Of a DNA stretch of 64,000 nt, positions 1 to 9,077 are shown piece by piece (the stretch's first letter is position 1; each line of letters opens with the position of its first letter). The notes below the pieces were generated by a model, which was not told the DNA's origin, ran no database searches, and was given only the letters and a program-made list of their open reading frames with translations. Origin of the DNA: JAEUQQ01 sp963697285 (GTDB lineage Bacteria; Acidobacteriota; Vicinamibacteria; Vicinamibacterales; JAFNAJ01); the NCBI GenBank assembly GCA_963697285.1, contig CAVONI010000019.1, positions 1 through 64,000 of the forward strand, given 5' to 3'. The translations under genes were made by a program, and so were the position numbers.

Positions 1-289
1 CGTAGCCGCTCATGATCCCGCCGATCCCCTCGGTGGTCGACGTCCACGTGCACAGCCCGAAGCCACCGGCCATGCCGACCAGGCCGCCCGCGAGCACCGC
101 GCGCTGCACCTTCTTGTCGGCCTGCCCGATCGCCTCGGCCATCCCGTGGATCGGGATCGGCGAGAACGCGTCGAGCACCCGGTAGCCCTCGCGATACGCA
201 CGTCCGCCCGCCTCGAGCAGGGCCTGCGCACTCCTGAATTCCGCCATCACGCCGTAGATGGGCGTGCTGGGCGTCGATGCCTGCGTCAC
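1..289 (-). CDS. actD: ActD, alternative complex III membrane subunit (DUF3341), partial
   Basis: This is the N-terminal part of the DUF3341 subunit of alternative complex III, the quinol:cytochrome c/oxidase oxidoreductase; the rest lies beyond the window start. The frame opens with a GTG at 289 and reads through TPIYGVMAEFRSAQALLEAG, the typical opening of this family, followed by YREGYRVLDAFSPIPIHGM. I chose the GTG rather than the internal ATG at 247 because homologues keep the short segment before MAEF, and a GGGAG stretch precedes it. The protein is expected to be anchored in the cytoplasmic membrane beside ActC. It is the fourth gene of an act operon read leftwards, 13 bases after the actC stop. 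Family assignment is confident; only about 96 residues are visible. Confidence 0.85.
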   Translation of the reverse strand, partial: MTQASTPSTPIYGVMAEFRSAQALLEAGGRAYREGYRVLDAFSPIPIHGMAEAIGQADKKVQRAVLAGGLVGMAGGFGLCTWTSTTEGIGGIMSGY

Positions 290-302
290 GTCCGTCTCCC
301 GC

Positions 303-1694
<1,392 letters not shown>

Positions 1695-1717
1695 GTAGCG
1701 AACCGTATCCTGGCGCT

Positions 1718-4700
1718 CTAGTGATGCGTGGGCGCCGCGGCAGCGGTCACCTGCTCAGCGGGCGCCAGATCCGGATGCGGGTTGCGCACCGCCGCCAGAT
1801 ACGTCGTCCGCGGACGCGTGTTGAGATCCTCGAGCAGGCCGTACGTGCGCGGCTCCTGCTTCAACCTGGTCACGCGCGCGTTGGGGTCGTTGATGTTGCC
1901 GAACACGATGGCCTGCGTCGGGCACGCCGCCTGGCAGGCCGTCACGATGTCACCGTCGCGCACCGACCGGTCTTCGCGCTTCGCGTCGATGCGCGCGTGG
2001 TTGATGCGCTGCACGCAGTACGTGCACTTCTCCATCACGCCGCGGCTGCGCACCGTCACGTCGGGGTTCCGCGCCATCTTCAGGCTCGGCGTCGTCCAGT
2101 CGGAGTAGAGGAAGAAGTTGAACCGGCGCACCTTGTACGGGCAGTTGTGCGAGCAGTACCGCGTGCCCACGCAGCGGTTGTAGACCATGTCGTTCAGGCC
2201 CTCGCTGCTGTGCACCGTCGCCGCCACCGGGCAGACCACCTCGCACGGCGCGTTCTCGCAGTGCTGGCACATCACCGGCTGGTAATACATGTCGGGCGCG
2301 TCGGTCGTGCCCGTGTAGTACCGGTCGATGCGCAGCCAGTGCATCTCGCGCTGCCGCATCACCTGGTCCTTGCCGACGACCGGGGTGTTGTTCTCGGCAA
2401 CGCAGGCCACCACGCACGCGTTGCAGCCCATGCACGAGTTCAGGTCAATCGACATGCCCCACGCGTACCCCTCGTACTTCCACTCGTTGGGGTCATAGAA
2501 GGTCATGTCCTTGGCGGGCGCGTGCACCATTGCCTTGGCGAACTCGGGCTGCGCACCGTAGGTGGCCAGCGTCGCCTTGCGGACGAGCGCGCGCCCCTCC
2601 ATCGCGAAATGGCCCTGCGTGCACGCCAGCCGATACTGCTCCCCGTTCTTCAGGATCTCGAGCCCGCCGCCGTGCCACCAGGCCGACGAGGTGCGCAGCG
2701 GCGCCACGTCGACGCCCACGCGATCGCCCACGCGTCCCGCACGCGTGCGCCCGTACCCGGTGTTGATCGCCACCGAGCCGTCGGGCTGCCCCGGCAGCAC
2801 CCACACCGGCGCCTTCACCGTCTTGCCGTTCACGCGGAGCGTGACGTAGTCCTCGTTGAGCAGGCCGAGTTCCTGCGCGGTCTTCGGGCTGACGAACGCC
2901 GCGTTGTCCCACGTGAGCTTCGTGACCGGTCGCGGCAGCTCCATCAGCCAGCCGTTGTTCGCGAAGCGCCCGTCCCACAGGGCCGAGTCGGGACGAAACA
3001 CGATCTCGAGCCCGTCCACCGTCGCGCTCGCGGCGGGAGTGCCGCCCGCGTTGACCGTGGCAGGGCGCGCCGTGAACGCCGAGCCCGCGATGTAGCCGTC
3101 GTGGACTGCCCGGCGGAAGAAGCCCTCGAACGTCGCCTCGGTAGACCCGTCGGCCCTGGCCAGCGTGCCGAAGGTGCCGGCCGCGCGGCCGTTCCACTGC
3201 TCCTGCCAGAACTCGTGGACGATGTCGTAGCTGGTCTGGTCGGGATGCCCGTTGAGCACCGCGAACAGCTCGTGTGCCGAGTGCCCGTCGTAGAGCGGTG
3301 CGATGAGCGGCTGACAGATCGTCACGGTGCCGTCGAACGCGCGCGTGTCGCTCCAGCTCTCGAGGAAGTGCGTCGACGGCACGTGCCAGTGACACATGTC
3401 GGCCGTCTCGTCGTCGAACAGCCCCATGTGGACACGAAGCTTCACCTGGTCGAACGCCGCCGGGACGTAGAGGTCGGCCGGCGCACCGTAGACCGGGTTG
3501 GCGTCGAGCACGAACAGCAGGTCGACCTTCTTCGCGTTCATGTCGGCCACGAGCGTCCGCAGGGCCGCCGCCTGCCCGGTGGCCTTCGCCTCGGCAGGCG
3601 GAGCCAGCGTCACCGTCGAGCCGATGTTGCCCAGGGCGTTGTTGATGGCCAGCGCGAGCGCGTGCACGGCTGGTGGCTGCTGCTCGCCCGCGATGACGAT
3701 CGACGCGCCGCGGTGTGCCTGCAGGTCCTTGACCAGCGCGCCAATCCACGCGGCCGACACCGTCGAAGGCGCCGATCCCGCGCCCACGCCGAGTTGCCCG
3801 GCAACGGCGCGCGCGACCGCCTCGACCTGCGAGGCCTTCACCGCCAGCCGATGATCAGCCGTCACGCCCGTCGGCGACGGCGTGGCTTCGACCATGTACA
3901 GCCGGTTCATGTCCGTGCGGCCGGCTATCAGGTTCCGCTGCGCCATGAAGTCGCGTGCGTGCCGCAGCCGCGCCGGGCCCGTCGTGAGGAAGTCGGCGTC
4001 GAGCGAGAGCACCACCGTCGCCTTGGCGAAGTCGTAGTGCGGCTCGAGGTACTCGCCCGTGACCGCCTTGACGCCCTCGCGCACCGCATCGCGGTTTGCC
4101 GGCTCCCACTGGACCCAGCGGGCGTTCGGGTAGCTCGCCAGGAACGCCTCGATCTGCGAGGCCAGCGTCGGCGACGTCACTGTCTCGGTGAGCAGGCGGA
4201 TGCGTGCACCGCCGTCGGCCTTGTGCGTCTGCAGTTCGGGGCCGATGGCCTGGACGAACGACGACCACGGCCGGATCTCGTCGAGGTAGGTGGTCGTCTG
4301 CGATCGATCGGGATCGTAGAGCGTGAGGATGGCCGCCTGCGCGAACACGTCGGTGCCGTGACCAGCCGGATGATCGGGATTCGGCTCGATCTTCACCGGG
4401 CGGCCCATGTGGCTCTCGACGAGCACGGGTGTGGCCGCGCCTGCGAAGGGCATGGCCGTCGCGAAGAAGAGCGGCCGGCCGGGGATCAGCTCCTCAGGGG
4501 CCTTGACGTAGGGGACCAGCTTCTCGTCGGGAATGCGCGTGCATCCCGTGACGCCGGCCAGGGCGAGCGAGGCGCCCATGAGCTTGAGGAACTGGCGACG
4601 GCCGGCCGGGTCGTCGAACTCGGTGGCCTGCTCGGGAAACTCGCGGTGGAGCAGGTCACGGAACTCGGCCGAATCGGCAAGTTCGTCGAGACCACGCCAC

Positions 4701-4762
4701 CACGCCTGGCCACCGTCGGTGGCGAGCCGGGCCCGCAGGGCCGCAAGGTCGATGTCACGCAT
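1718..4762 (-). CDS. actB: ActB, molybdopterin-oxidoreductase-like/ferredoxin fusion subunit of alternative complex III
   Basis: 1014-residue periplasmic iron-sulfur subunit. Residues 55-74 form a twin-arginine signal (RRQFLKLMGASLALAGVTGC) ending in a lipobox-like Cys, which suggests Tat export and lipid anchoring. Residues from about 80 to 700 resemble the molybdopterin oxidoreductase fold; in ActB this half is known not to bind the cofactor. From about residue 770 a ferredoxin-like domain follows with clustered cysteines: CMGCNACVVAC, CQHCENAPCEVVCP, CVGTRYCSHNCP, and the later KCTYC and CQAACP groups, enough for several [Fe-S] clusters. This one-chain fusion is the usual ActB layout. It passes electrons from quinol at ActC towards the haem chain of ActA. 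It lies 42 bases after actA and 23 before actC. Confidence 0.94.
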   Translation of the reverse strand: MRDIDLAALRARLATDGGQAWWRGLDELADSAEFRDLLHREFPEQATEFDDPAGRRQFLKLMGASLALAGVTGCTRIPDEKLVPYVKAPEELIPGRPLFFATAMPFAGAATPVLVESHMGRPVKIEPNPDHPAGHGTDVFAQAAILTLYDPDRSQTTTYLDEIRPWSSFVQAIGPELQTHKADGGARIRLLTETVTSPTLASQIEAFLASYPNARWVQWEPANRDAVREGVKAVTGEYLEPHYDFAKATVVLSLDADFLTTGPARLRHARDFMAQRNLIAGRTDMNRLYMVEATPSPTGVTADHRLAVKASQVEAVARAVAGQLGVGAGSAPSTVSAAWIGALVKDLQAHRGASIVIAGEQQPPAVHALALAINNALGNIGSTVTLAPPAEAKATGQAAALRTLVADMNAKKVDLLFVLDANPVYGAPADLYVPAAFDQVKLRVHMGLFDDETADMCHWHVPSTHFLESWSDTRAFDGTVTICQPLIAPLYDGHSAHELFAVLNGHPDQTSYDIVHEFWQEQWNGRAAGTFGTLARADGSTEATFEGFFRRAVHDGYIAGSAFTARPATVNAGGTPAASATVDGLEIVFRPDSALWDGRFANNGWLMELPRPVTKLTWDNAAFVSPKTAQELGLLNEDYVTLRVNGKTVKAPVWVLPGQPDGSVAINTGYGRTRAGRVGDRVGVDVAPLRTSSAWWHGGGLEILKNGEQYRLACTQGHFAMEGRALVRKATLATYGAQPEFAKAMVHAPAKDMTFYDPNEWKYEGYAWGMSIDLNSCMGCNACVVACVAENNTPVVGKDQVMRQREMHWLRIDRYYTGTTDAPDMYYQPVMCQHCENAPCEVVCPVAATVHSSEGLNDMVYNRCVGTRYCSHNCPYKVRRFNFFLYSDWTTPSLKMARNPDVTVRSRGVMEKCTYCVQRINHARIDAKREDRSVRDGDIVTACQAACPTQAIVFGNINDPNARVTRLKQEPRTYGLLEDLNTRPRTTYLAAVRNPHPDLAPAEQVTAAAAPTHH

Positions 4763-4804
4763 AGTCGATGTGTTCCGCTCGCTCGTAAAGTCGCGCCGCC
4801 GCGT

Positions 4805-5455
4805 CTAGCGGTGGCAGGTGGAGCACGACGTCATCTTCTGGATGTCGTAGGCCTTCACCAGTTCGGGGCCCAGCTCGGCCTGGCTCGTGGCGGGCACGTA
4901 GCCCATGGTGACGACCGCCTCGCGCGGCCGCACGTACTGTTCCGGGTGGCGATGGCAGTCGAGGCACCACTCCATCTGGAGCGACTGCGCCTGGTAGATG
5001 CCGGGCATCTGGTCGAGACGGCCATGGCAGGTCTCGCAGCCGATACCCTTCTTCACGTGGATGCTGTGATTGAAGTACACGAAATCCGGCAGGTTGTTGA
5101 CGCGTGTCCACTGGAGCGACTCGCCGGTGCGCCAGCTCGAGCGCACCGGCTCGAGAAACGGACTGGTCACCCAGATCTGCGAATGGCAGTTCATGCAGGT
5201 CTTCGTCGGCGGGATGTTGGCGAACGATGACTGCTCGACCGACGTATGGCAATACCTGCAGTCGATGCCCAGGCCGCCGACATGGTGCGCATGCGAGAAC
5301 TGCAGGGGCTGCGTCACGTTGGTGTTCGCGCCCGTGACGAAGTCAGAACGCATCACGATGGGCGCAGCGGCGCCGCCCACCACGGCAATGAGCCCGACGA
5401 GGAAGAGGCTCAGCCGCGCCAGTTGGTTCGCACGGGGTTGAAAGATCTGGCTCAT
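4805..5455 (-). CDS. actA: ActA, pentahaem cytochrome c subunit of alternative complex III
   Basis: 216-residue multihaem cytochrome c and the first gene of the act operon. An N-terminal hydrophobic helix (about residues 12-34) serves as membrane anchor or signal. Five CXXCH haem-binding motifs follow: CRYCH, CMNCH, CETCH, CLDCH and a final CSTCH only one residue from the C-terminus. Five haems is the standard ActA count. It accepts electrons from the ActB iron-sulfur clusters and hands them to soluble cytochrome c or an oxidase. The start at 5455 gives a normal anchor and no better start is seen. Its 557-base upstream region holds a perfect TGTGA-N6-TCACA palindrome about 200 bases away. Confidence 0.95.
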   Translation of the reverse strand: MSQIFQPRANQLARLSLFLVGLIAVVGGAAAPIVMRSDFVTGANTNVTQPLQFSHAHHVGGLGIDCRYCHTSVEQSSFANIPPTKTCMNCHSQIWVTSPFLEPVRSSWRTGESLQWTRVNNLPDFVYFNHSIHVKKGIGCETCHGRLDQMPGIYQAQSLQMEWCLDCHRHPEQYVRPREAVVTMGYVPATSQAELGPELVKAYDIQKMTSCSTCHR

Positions 5456-6012
5456 ACGTCGGCTACCGGGCAGCCCTGGCTGGCGAACACACCACTCCCG
5501 ACATGGGGGCCGGGAAAGACGCGGTACGAAGGCACAGGGTCAGATCAAAGCTCGTTGAAGAGCGGCAAGAGACACGTTCGTTCGGCGGCGGCCACCTGAG
5601 GCGGCTCGTCGAGCGGCGCGCACGACGTCACGATCCGTGTTCGGACACAAGATAATGTGAAAAGTTTCACAATCTGTCAATCGCCCGACATCGAACACGG
5701 CACACCGGCGACCGTGCAGACCGGTGACGTGCCTGCTCGCAGACCACCCATTCCGATGCGCTGTTCGACGCTTTCGAGAGGACAGACACGGCTCCCACCA
5801 GCCCATAGACGCTCGCTACAGGTGTTTTCCGCCCGGTGCGACTGGCAGAGTTGCGGCGAATAATAGATCAAGTTCCCTGCCGTGTCTGCAAGGAACTGCT
5901 CGCGCCTGGGCGAACCGCCGTCCCCCAAAGGGCCCGCCACGGCTATCATGGAGGCGGCAGAGCCAGCCCTCGTCCACTCGACGTCAGCACTACGCCCCCG
6001 AGGACCGTCGTC
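5456..6012. other. Intergenic region between divergent actA and the zinc-ribbon gene
   Basis: 557 bases without a convincing gene. Short open frames here lack homologue-like features and normal composition. The stretch is noticeably less GC-rich around 5640-5680, where a CRP/FNR-type palindrome lies. It should contain the act operon promoter (minus) and the promoter of the zinc-ribbon gene (plus). I could not pick -35/-10 boxes with confidence. Confidence 0.5.
5656..5671. promoter_or_regulatory. Perfect CRP/FNR-type palindrome upstream of the act operon
   Basis: TGTGAAAAGTTTCACA is a perfect inverted repeat and matches the CRP consensus TGTGA-N6-TCACA at every fixed position. It sits in a local AT-rich island about 200 bases before actA and about 340 before the divergent zinc-ribbon gene. 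A CRP/FNR-family regulator is a natural candidate to adjust a respiratory complex, but the regulator is not in this window and the link is inference. Confidence 0.55.
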
Positions 6013-6453
6013 ATGTCAGACCGCAAATACCGCCAGCGGGGCTACCAGCAGGACGACCGTGATCGTGATCGCGACCGTGGGCCGCGCCCGCCGCAGGCGC
6101 CACGGCCCGACGGCCCCCGCGAACGCCCGGAGGCCCCGAAGACGCCAAACCTCATGGCCTCGCACCAGATCGCGCGGTGCCGCAGCTGCGCCCAGATCCT
6201 CACCCTCCCCATCGGGCTCACCGCCACCTGCCCGAAGTGCCGCGCCGATCTGCACGCCTGCGCGCAGTGCAACTTCTTCGATCCCGGCGCGCGCTTCCAG
6301 TGCATGCAGCCGCTCACCGCCGCGGTCAGCCCGAAAGACACCGCCAACACCTGCCAGCTCTTCGAGCCGCCCATGCGGTTCGAACGGCAGACCTCGTCAG
6401 GCGCGCCCGAGAACAGCGCCAAGAAGGCCTTCGACGACCTGTTCAATTTCTGA
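6013..6453 (+). CDS. Small zinc-ribbon-type protein with Arg/Asp/Pro-rich N-terminus
   Basis: 146-residue protein of unknown function. The first 45 residues are a low-complexity tail rich in Arg, Asp and Pro. From about residue 55 there are paired cysteines, CRSC, CPKC and CAQC, plus further single Cys, arranged like one or two zinc ribbons around a conserved-looking CAQCNFFDPGARFQC stretch. No signal peptide or membrane span is seen, so it is probably cytoplasmic. The start at 6013 is the last ATG before the Cys-rich domain that keeps the charged tail; upstream in-frame sequence looks non-coding. It lies about 40 bases before the selenoprotein candidate on the same strand, which hints at a shared transcript or thiol/metal theme. 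Confidence 0.75.
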   Translation: MSDRKYRQRGYQQDDRDRDRDRGPRPPQAPRPDGPRERPEAPKTPNLMASHQIARCRSCAQILTLPIGLTATCPKCRADLHACAQCNFFDPGARFQCMQPLTAAVSPKDTANTCQLFEPPMRFERQTSSGAPENSAKKAFDDLFNF

Positions 6454-6493
6454 AGGGTGCCGCTGGACCGACCCGCCGCGTACAATGGCGGCC

Positions 6494-7156
6494 ATGCTGT
6501 CTGATACGCAACGCCAACAGGTGCGCGAACTGCTCGGCGACATGGTCGCCGATGTGCGGATCGTGTACTTCTCGCAGTCGTTCGGGTGCGACACCTGCGC
6601 CGACACGAAGCGCATCCTCGACCTGCTCGCCGGGATTTCCAGCAAGGTCACCATCGAGGAGAAGAACCTCGTGATCGACAAGGACGACGCCGCGCGCTAC
6701 GGCGTGGCCCACGCTCCGGCAATGGTCGTGCTGGGGGTCGGGGCCGACGATGCCCTCGTCGATCACGGGATCCGCCTGCTCGGCGCGCCGTTCGGCTACG
6801 AGTTCACGTCGCTCATGGACGCCATCCTCCTCGTCTCGCGCGGGAGGCCGCAGCTGACGGACGCGAGCATGGCCGCGCTGGCGCACGTGACGGCCCCGAT
6901 GCACATCCAGGTGTTCACGACACCCACGTGACCGCACTGTCCGCGGGCCGTGAGCCTCGCGTTCAGGATGGCCGTCGCCAACCCCCACATCACCGCCACC
7001 GCCGTCGAGGTCACCGAGTTCGCCGACCTGATCCAGAAGTACCGGGTCAACGGCGTGCCGAAGACGGTGATCGACGAGCGGATCGAGATCCTCGGCGGCG
7101 TCCCCGAGGACGAATTCGTCTCCCAGGCCTTGCGCGAACGGATGCCGACCGCGTGA
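6494..7156 (+). CDS. Two-domain thioredoxin-fold disulfide oxidoreductase with in-frame TGA (candidate selenoprotein)
   Basis: Reading through the TGA at 6929-6931 gives a 220-residue protein of the PDO/glutaredoxin-like family with two thioredoxin folds. Domain 1 has FSQSFGCDTCADT (Cys32, Cys35). Domain 2 has QVFTTPT-U-PHCPRAVSLAF, with the TGA exactly at the first Cys of the expected CPHC redox centre (residue 146), then the cis-Pro region GVPKTVI and the ILGG end. Homology-like sequence continues in frame on both sides, so this is not decay after a stop. A compact hairpin begins 11 bases after the TGA, as expected for a bacterial SECIS. The ATG at 6494 is preceded at 7 bases by TACAAT, suggesting a leaderless transcript; an ATG at 6485 is the alternative. 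The likely role is thiol-disulfide or peroxide-linked redox chemistry. Confidence 0.85.
6942..6961 (+). promoter_or_regulatory. Candidate bacterial SECIS hairpin downstream of the TGA codon
   Basis: The RNA CGCGGGC-CGUGA-GCCUCGCG folds into a 7-bp stem with one bulged U on the 3' side and a 5-nt loop. A G is the second loop base, and the loop starts 17 nt after the UGA. Bacterial SECIS elements known from fdhF-type genes lie 16-37 nt after UGA, have a short loop with G in its first two positions, and bind SelB. The match is by eye; no folding program was run. Confidence 0.7.
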
Positions 7157-7162
7157 AGTGCC

Positions 7163-7181
7163 GGCGGCCGTGGAGGCCGCC
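7163..7181 (+). terminator. Stem-loop after the selenoprotein candidate
   Basis: GGCGGCC-GTGGA-GGCCGCC is a perfect 7-bp stem starting 6 bases after the stop at 7156. There is no clear T-tract, so it may act with the following palindromic repeat (7191-7216) between these convergent genes. Confidence 0.45.
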
Positions 7182-7190
7182 CGTGTGGTT

Positions 7191-7216
7191 GTAGGGGCCG
7201 CGCCCCTGCGCGGCCC
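7191..7216. repeat. Family C palindromic repeat (GTAGGGGCCGC type)
   Basis: An imperfect hairpin of the form GGGGCCGCGC-ccct-GCGCGGCCC preceded by GTAG. Similar copies occur at 26331, 28345, 42400, 42488 and, inverted, 52580. It lies between convergent genes (selenoprotein candidate and radical SAM), as most copies do. Confidence 0.7.
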
Positions 7217-7263
7217 GGGACCGTTCGGGAAGGCGTGAACGGAAGGCGCAAACCGCGCCGTGT

Positions 7264-8788
7264 CTATCCGCGCGTGGGCAGGGTCGAAACGCCGAACCAC
7301 TCGCGGAGGCGGTGTTCGAGGTAGGTCTCGCTGCGGTTGTGGTACACGTTCCACACCGCACGCACCGCGCGCCAGGGGCGCATCAGGATCGACACGGCGA
7401 AGAACGATCCCATCCCGAAGAGTCGCCAGAACGCCAACTCGCGGCCGCTGATGTGCTTGCAGGTACTGCGTCGACTCCCACGGGTCCATGTAGACGGCCA
7501 GTGACCGGAAGTAGTCGCGATCGAGTTCCTTGATCGTGCCGTCGGCGCGGAGCTCGTCGAACAACGCCGACCCTGGATACGGGGAAAACAGCGTGAACGA
7601 GGTCGTGTCGACGCCCCACCACGCCTGCTGCCATCCGAACCACACCGTCTGGATGACGTCGATCCGCCGCTCGTGCGGGAACCCGAGGATGTGGTTCGTC
7701 TTGACGCTGATGCCGTTGCGCACCGAGGCACGGATGGCCGCGCCGAGCTTGTCTTTCTTGATCGCCTTCTTGATCGACTTCAGCACCCGCACCGACCCGC
7801 TCTCGGGGGCGAACACGACGTTGCGGCAGCCCGAACTCTCGAGCGCGTGCGCGACCTCGTCGTCGATGATCTCGGTGCGCGTGCCGCTCGGCAGTTGCCA
7901 GGTGATCCCGACGTTGCGCTGCTTCAACTCCTCGGCAAACTCGAGGATCCAGCGCTTGTTCAGCACCATCGTCAGGTCGTAGAAGTCGACGTTGTCGATC
8001 GCGTAGCGCTCCTTGTAGGCCACGATCTCGTCGACGACGTCCGACGGCTTGCGCGCCTTCCAGAGCACGCCGTACATCGACGGGTTCGAGCAGAACGTGC
8101 ACGAGTAGGGGCAGCCACGCGATGCGAGGATCGGCATGCTCCGGCCACGGAACACGCCGAAGGTGTTGGTGTTGCCGAGGTAGGCCTCCATCGGGAACAG
8201 GTCCCACACGGGCCAGGGGATCTCGTCGACCCCGCGGATGCGTTGGCGGGCGGGCGTCTCGACGTAGCGACCCTCGTCCAGGAACCCGATGCCGGTGATG
8301 GCGTGCCACGCCGGGCGATCGTGCGCGTGCTCGACGAATTCGCGCAGGGTCTCTTCGCCCTCGCCCATGCCGCAGGCATCCAGTGCCGGGCAGTCGCGCA
8401 GGCAGAACTCCGGCAACGCCGAGACGTGTTCGCCGCCGGCAATGATCACCGCGTGCGGGAGCCGTGCGCGAATCGCCGTGATAAGGGCACGGCTCGAGGG
8501 CCACTCCTGCGAGAACATGCAGCTGACCGCCACGACCGTGGCCGCCGGGTTGATGAGCGCCGCCGTGTCGTCGGGACGCAACCCGACGCAGTAGTAGTCA
8601 TCGTCTTCGAACGAGACGCCGATGCCCTCGGCCAGGGCATCCACGGCTGAGACGTCGTGACCGGCCTCACGGAGGACCGCCGCGAGATAGGCAAGCCCGA
8701 TCGGAGGCGTGATCGGCACGCTCCAGGTACCGGGCGAGACGGCGCGATGCGGACGCACCAGGGCGACGTGGTGACGCGATGTGTGCAT
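7264..8788 (-). CDS. B12-binding-type radical SAM protein, frame-disrupted near the C-terminus
   Basis: About 508 residues once the frame is repaired. The N-terminus (about 1-180) is a cobalamin-binding-like Rossmann domain with PPIGLAYLAAVLREAGHDV and IIAGGEHVSALPEF. The radical SAM core begins near residue 200 with RGCPYSCTFC, the CxxxCxxC motif for the [4Fe-4S] cluster, followed by a DFYDLTM strand and SGCRNVVFAPESGS. The frame is lost at 7462: one extra C in TACCTGC. On the +1 frame the protein continues as CKHISGRELAFWRLFGMGSF to a stop at 7264. Members of this family (COG1032-like) do methyl transfer, ring formation or other radical chemistry; the substrate here is unknown. The ATG at 8788 fits the family start. 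Confidence 0.85.
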
Positions 8789-9077
8789 GGTGTATGGCGT
8801 TATCGTGCTGAGACGACCAGATGAGTGTATCCGATCCCAGCGCCCACCCGCGTCACGGCGGAGTGCCCGGCGCGTGATTCATCAAACGGCCGGGGCGGCC
8901 GATTCCCTACAACGGGAGCGGGAGGCCGGATGTGTCGCCCCGTCGCCCATCCACAGCACGACCCCGCGGCCGTTCACCATCTGCCCCGGACGCGGGGGTA
9001 CCACGGGGCCACGAGCGAGTGCTCCTCGACGGAGTCGCTTCGTTGGCCCCGTCTCTTTTTCCCGTATTCTGTCGGGC

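Noticed and set aside
1721..5230. A 1169-codon plus-strand open frame opposite actA/actB
   Set aside because: It is the antisense of confidently identified act genes. Its Arg/His/Val-rich composition is typical of mirror frames in very GC-rich DNA.
5540..5806. Short frames in the actA upstream region as possible small genes
   Set aside because: No ribosome-binding site, no normal composition, no recognisable motif. They overlap the regulatory palindrome.
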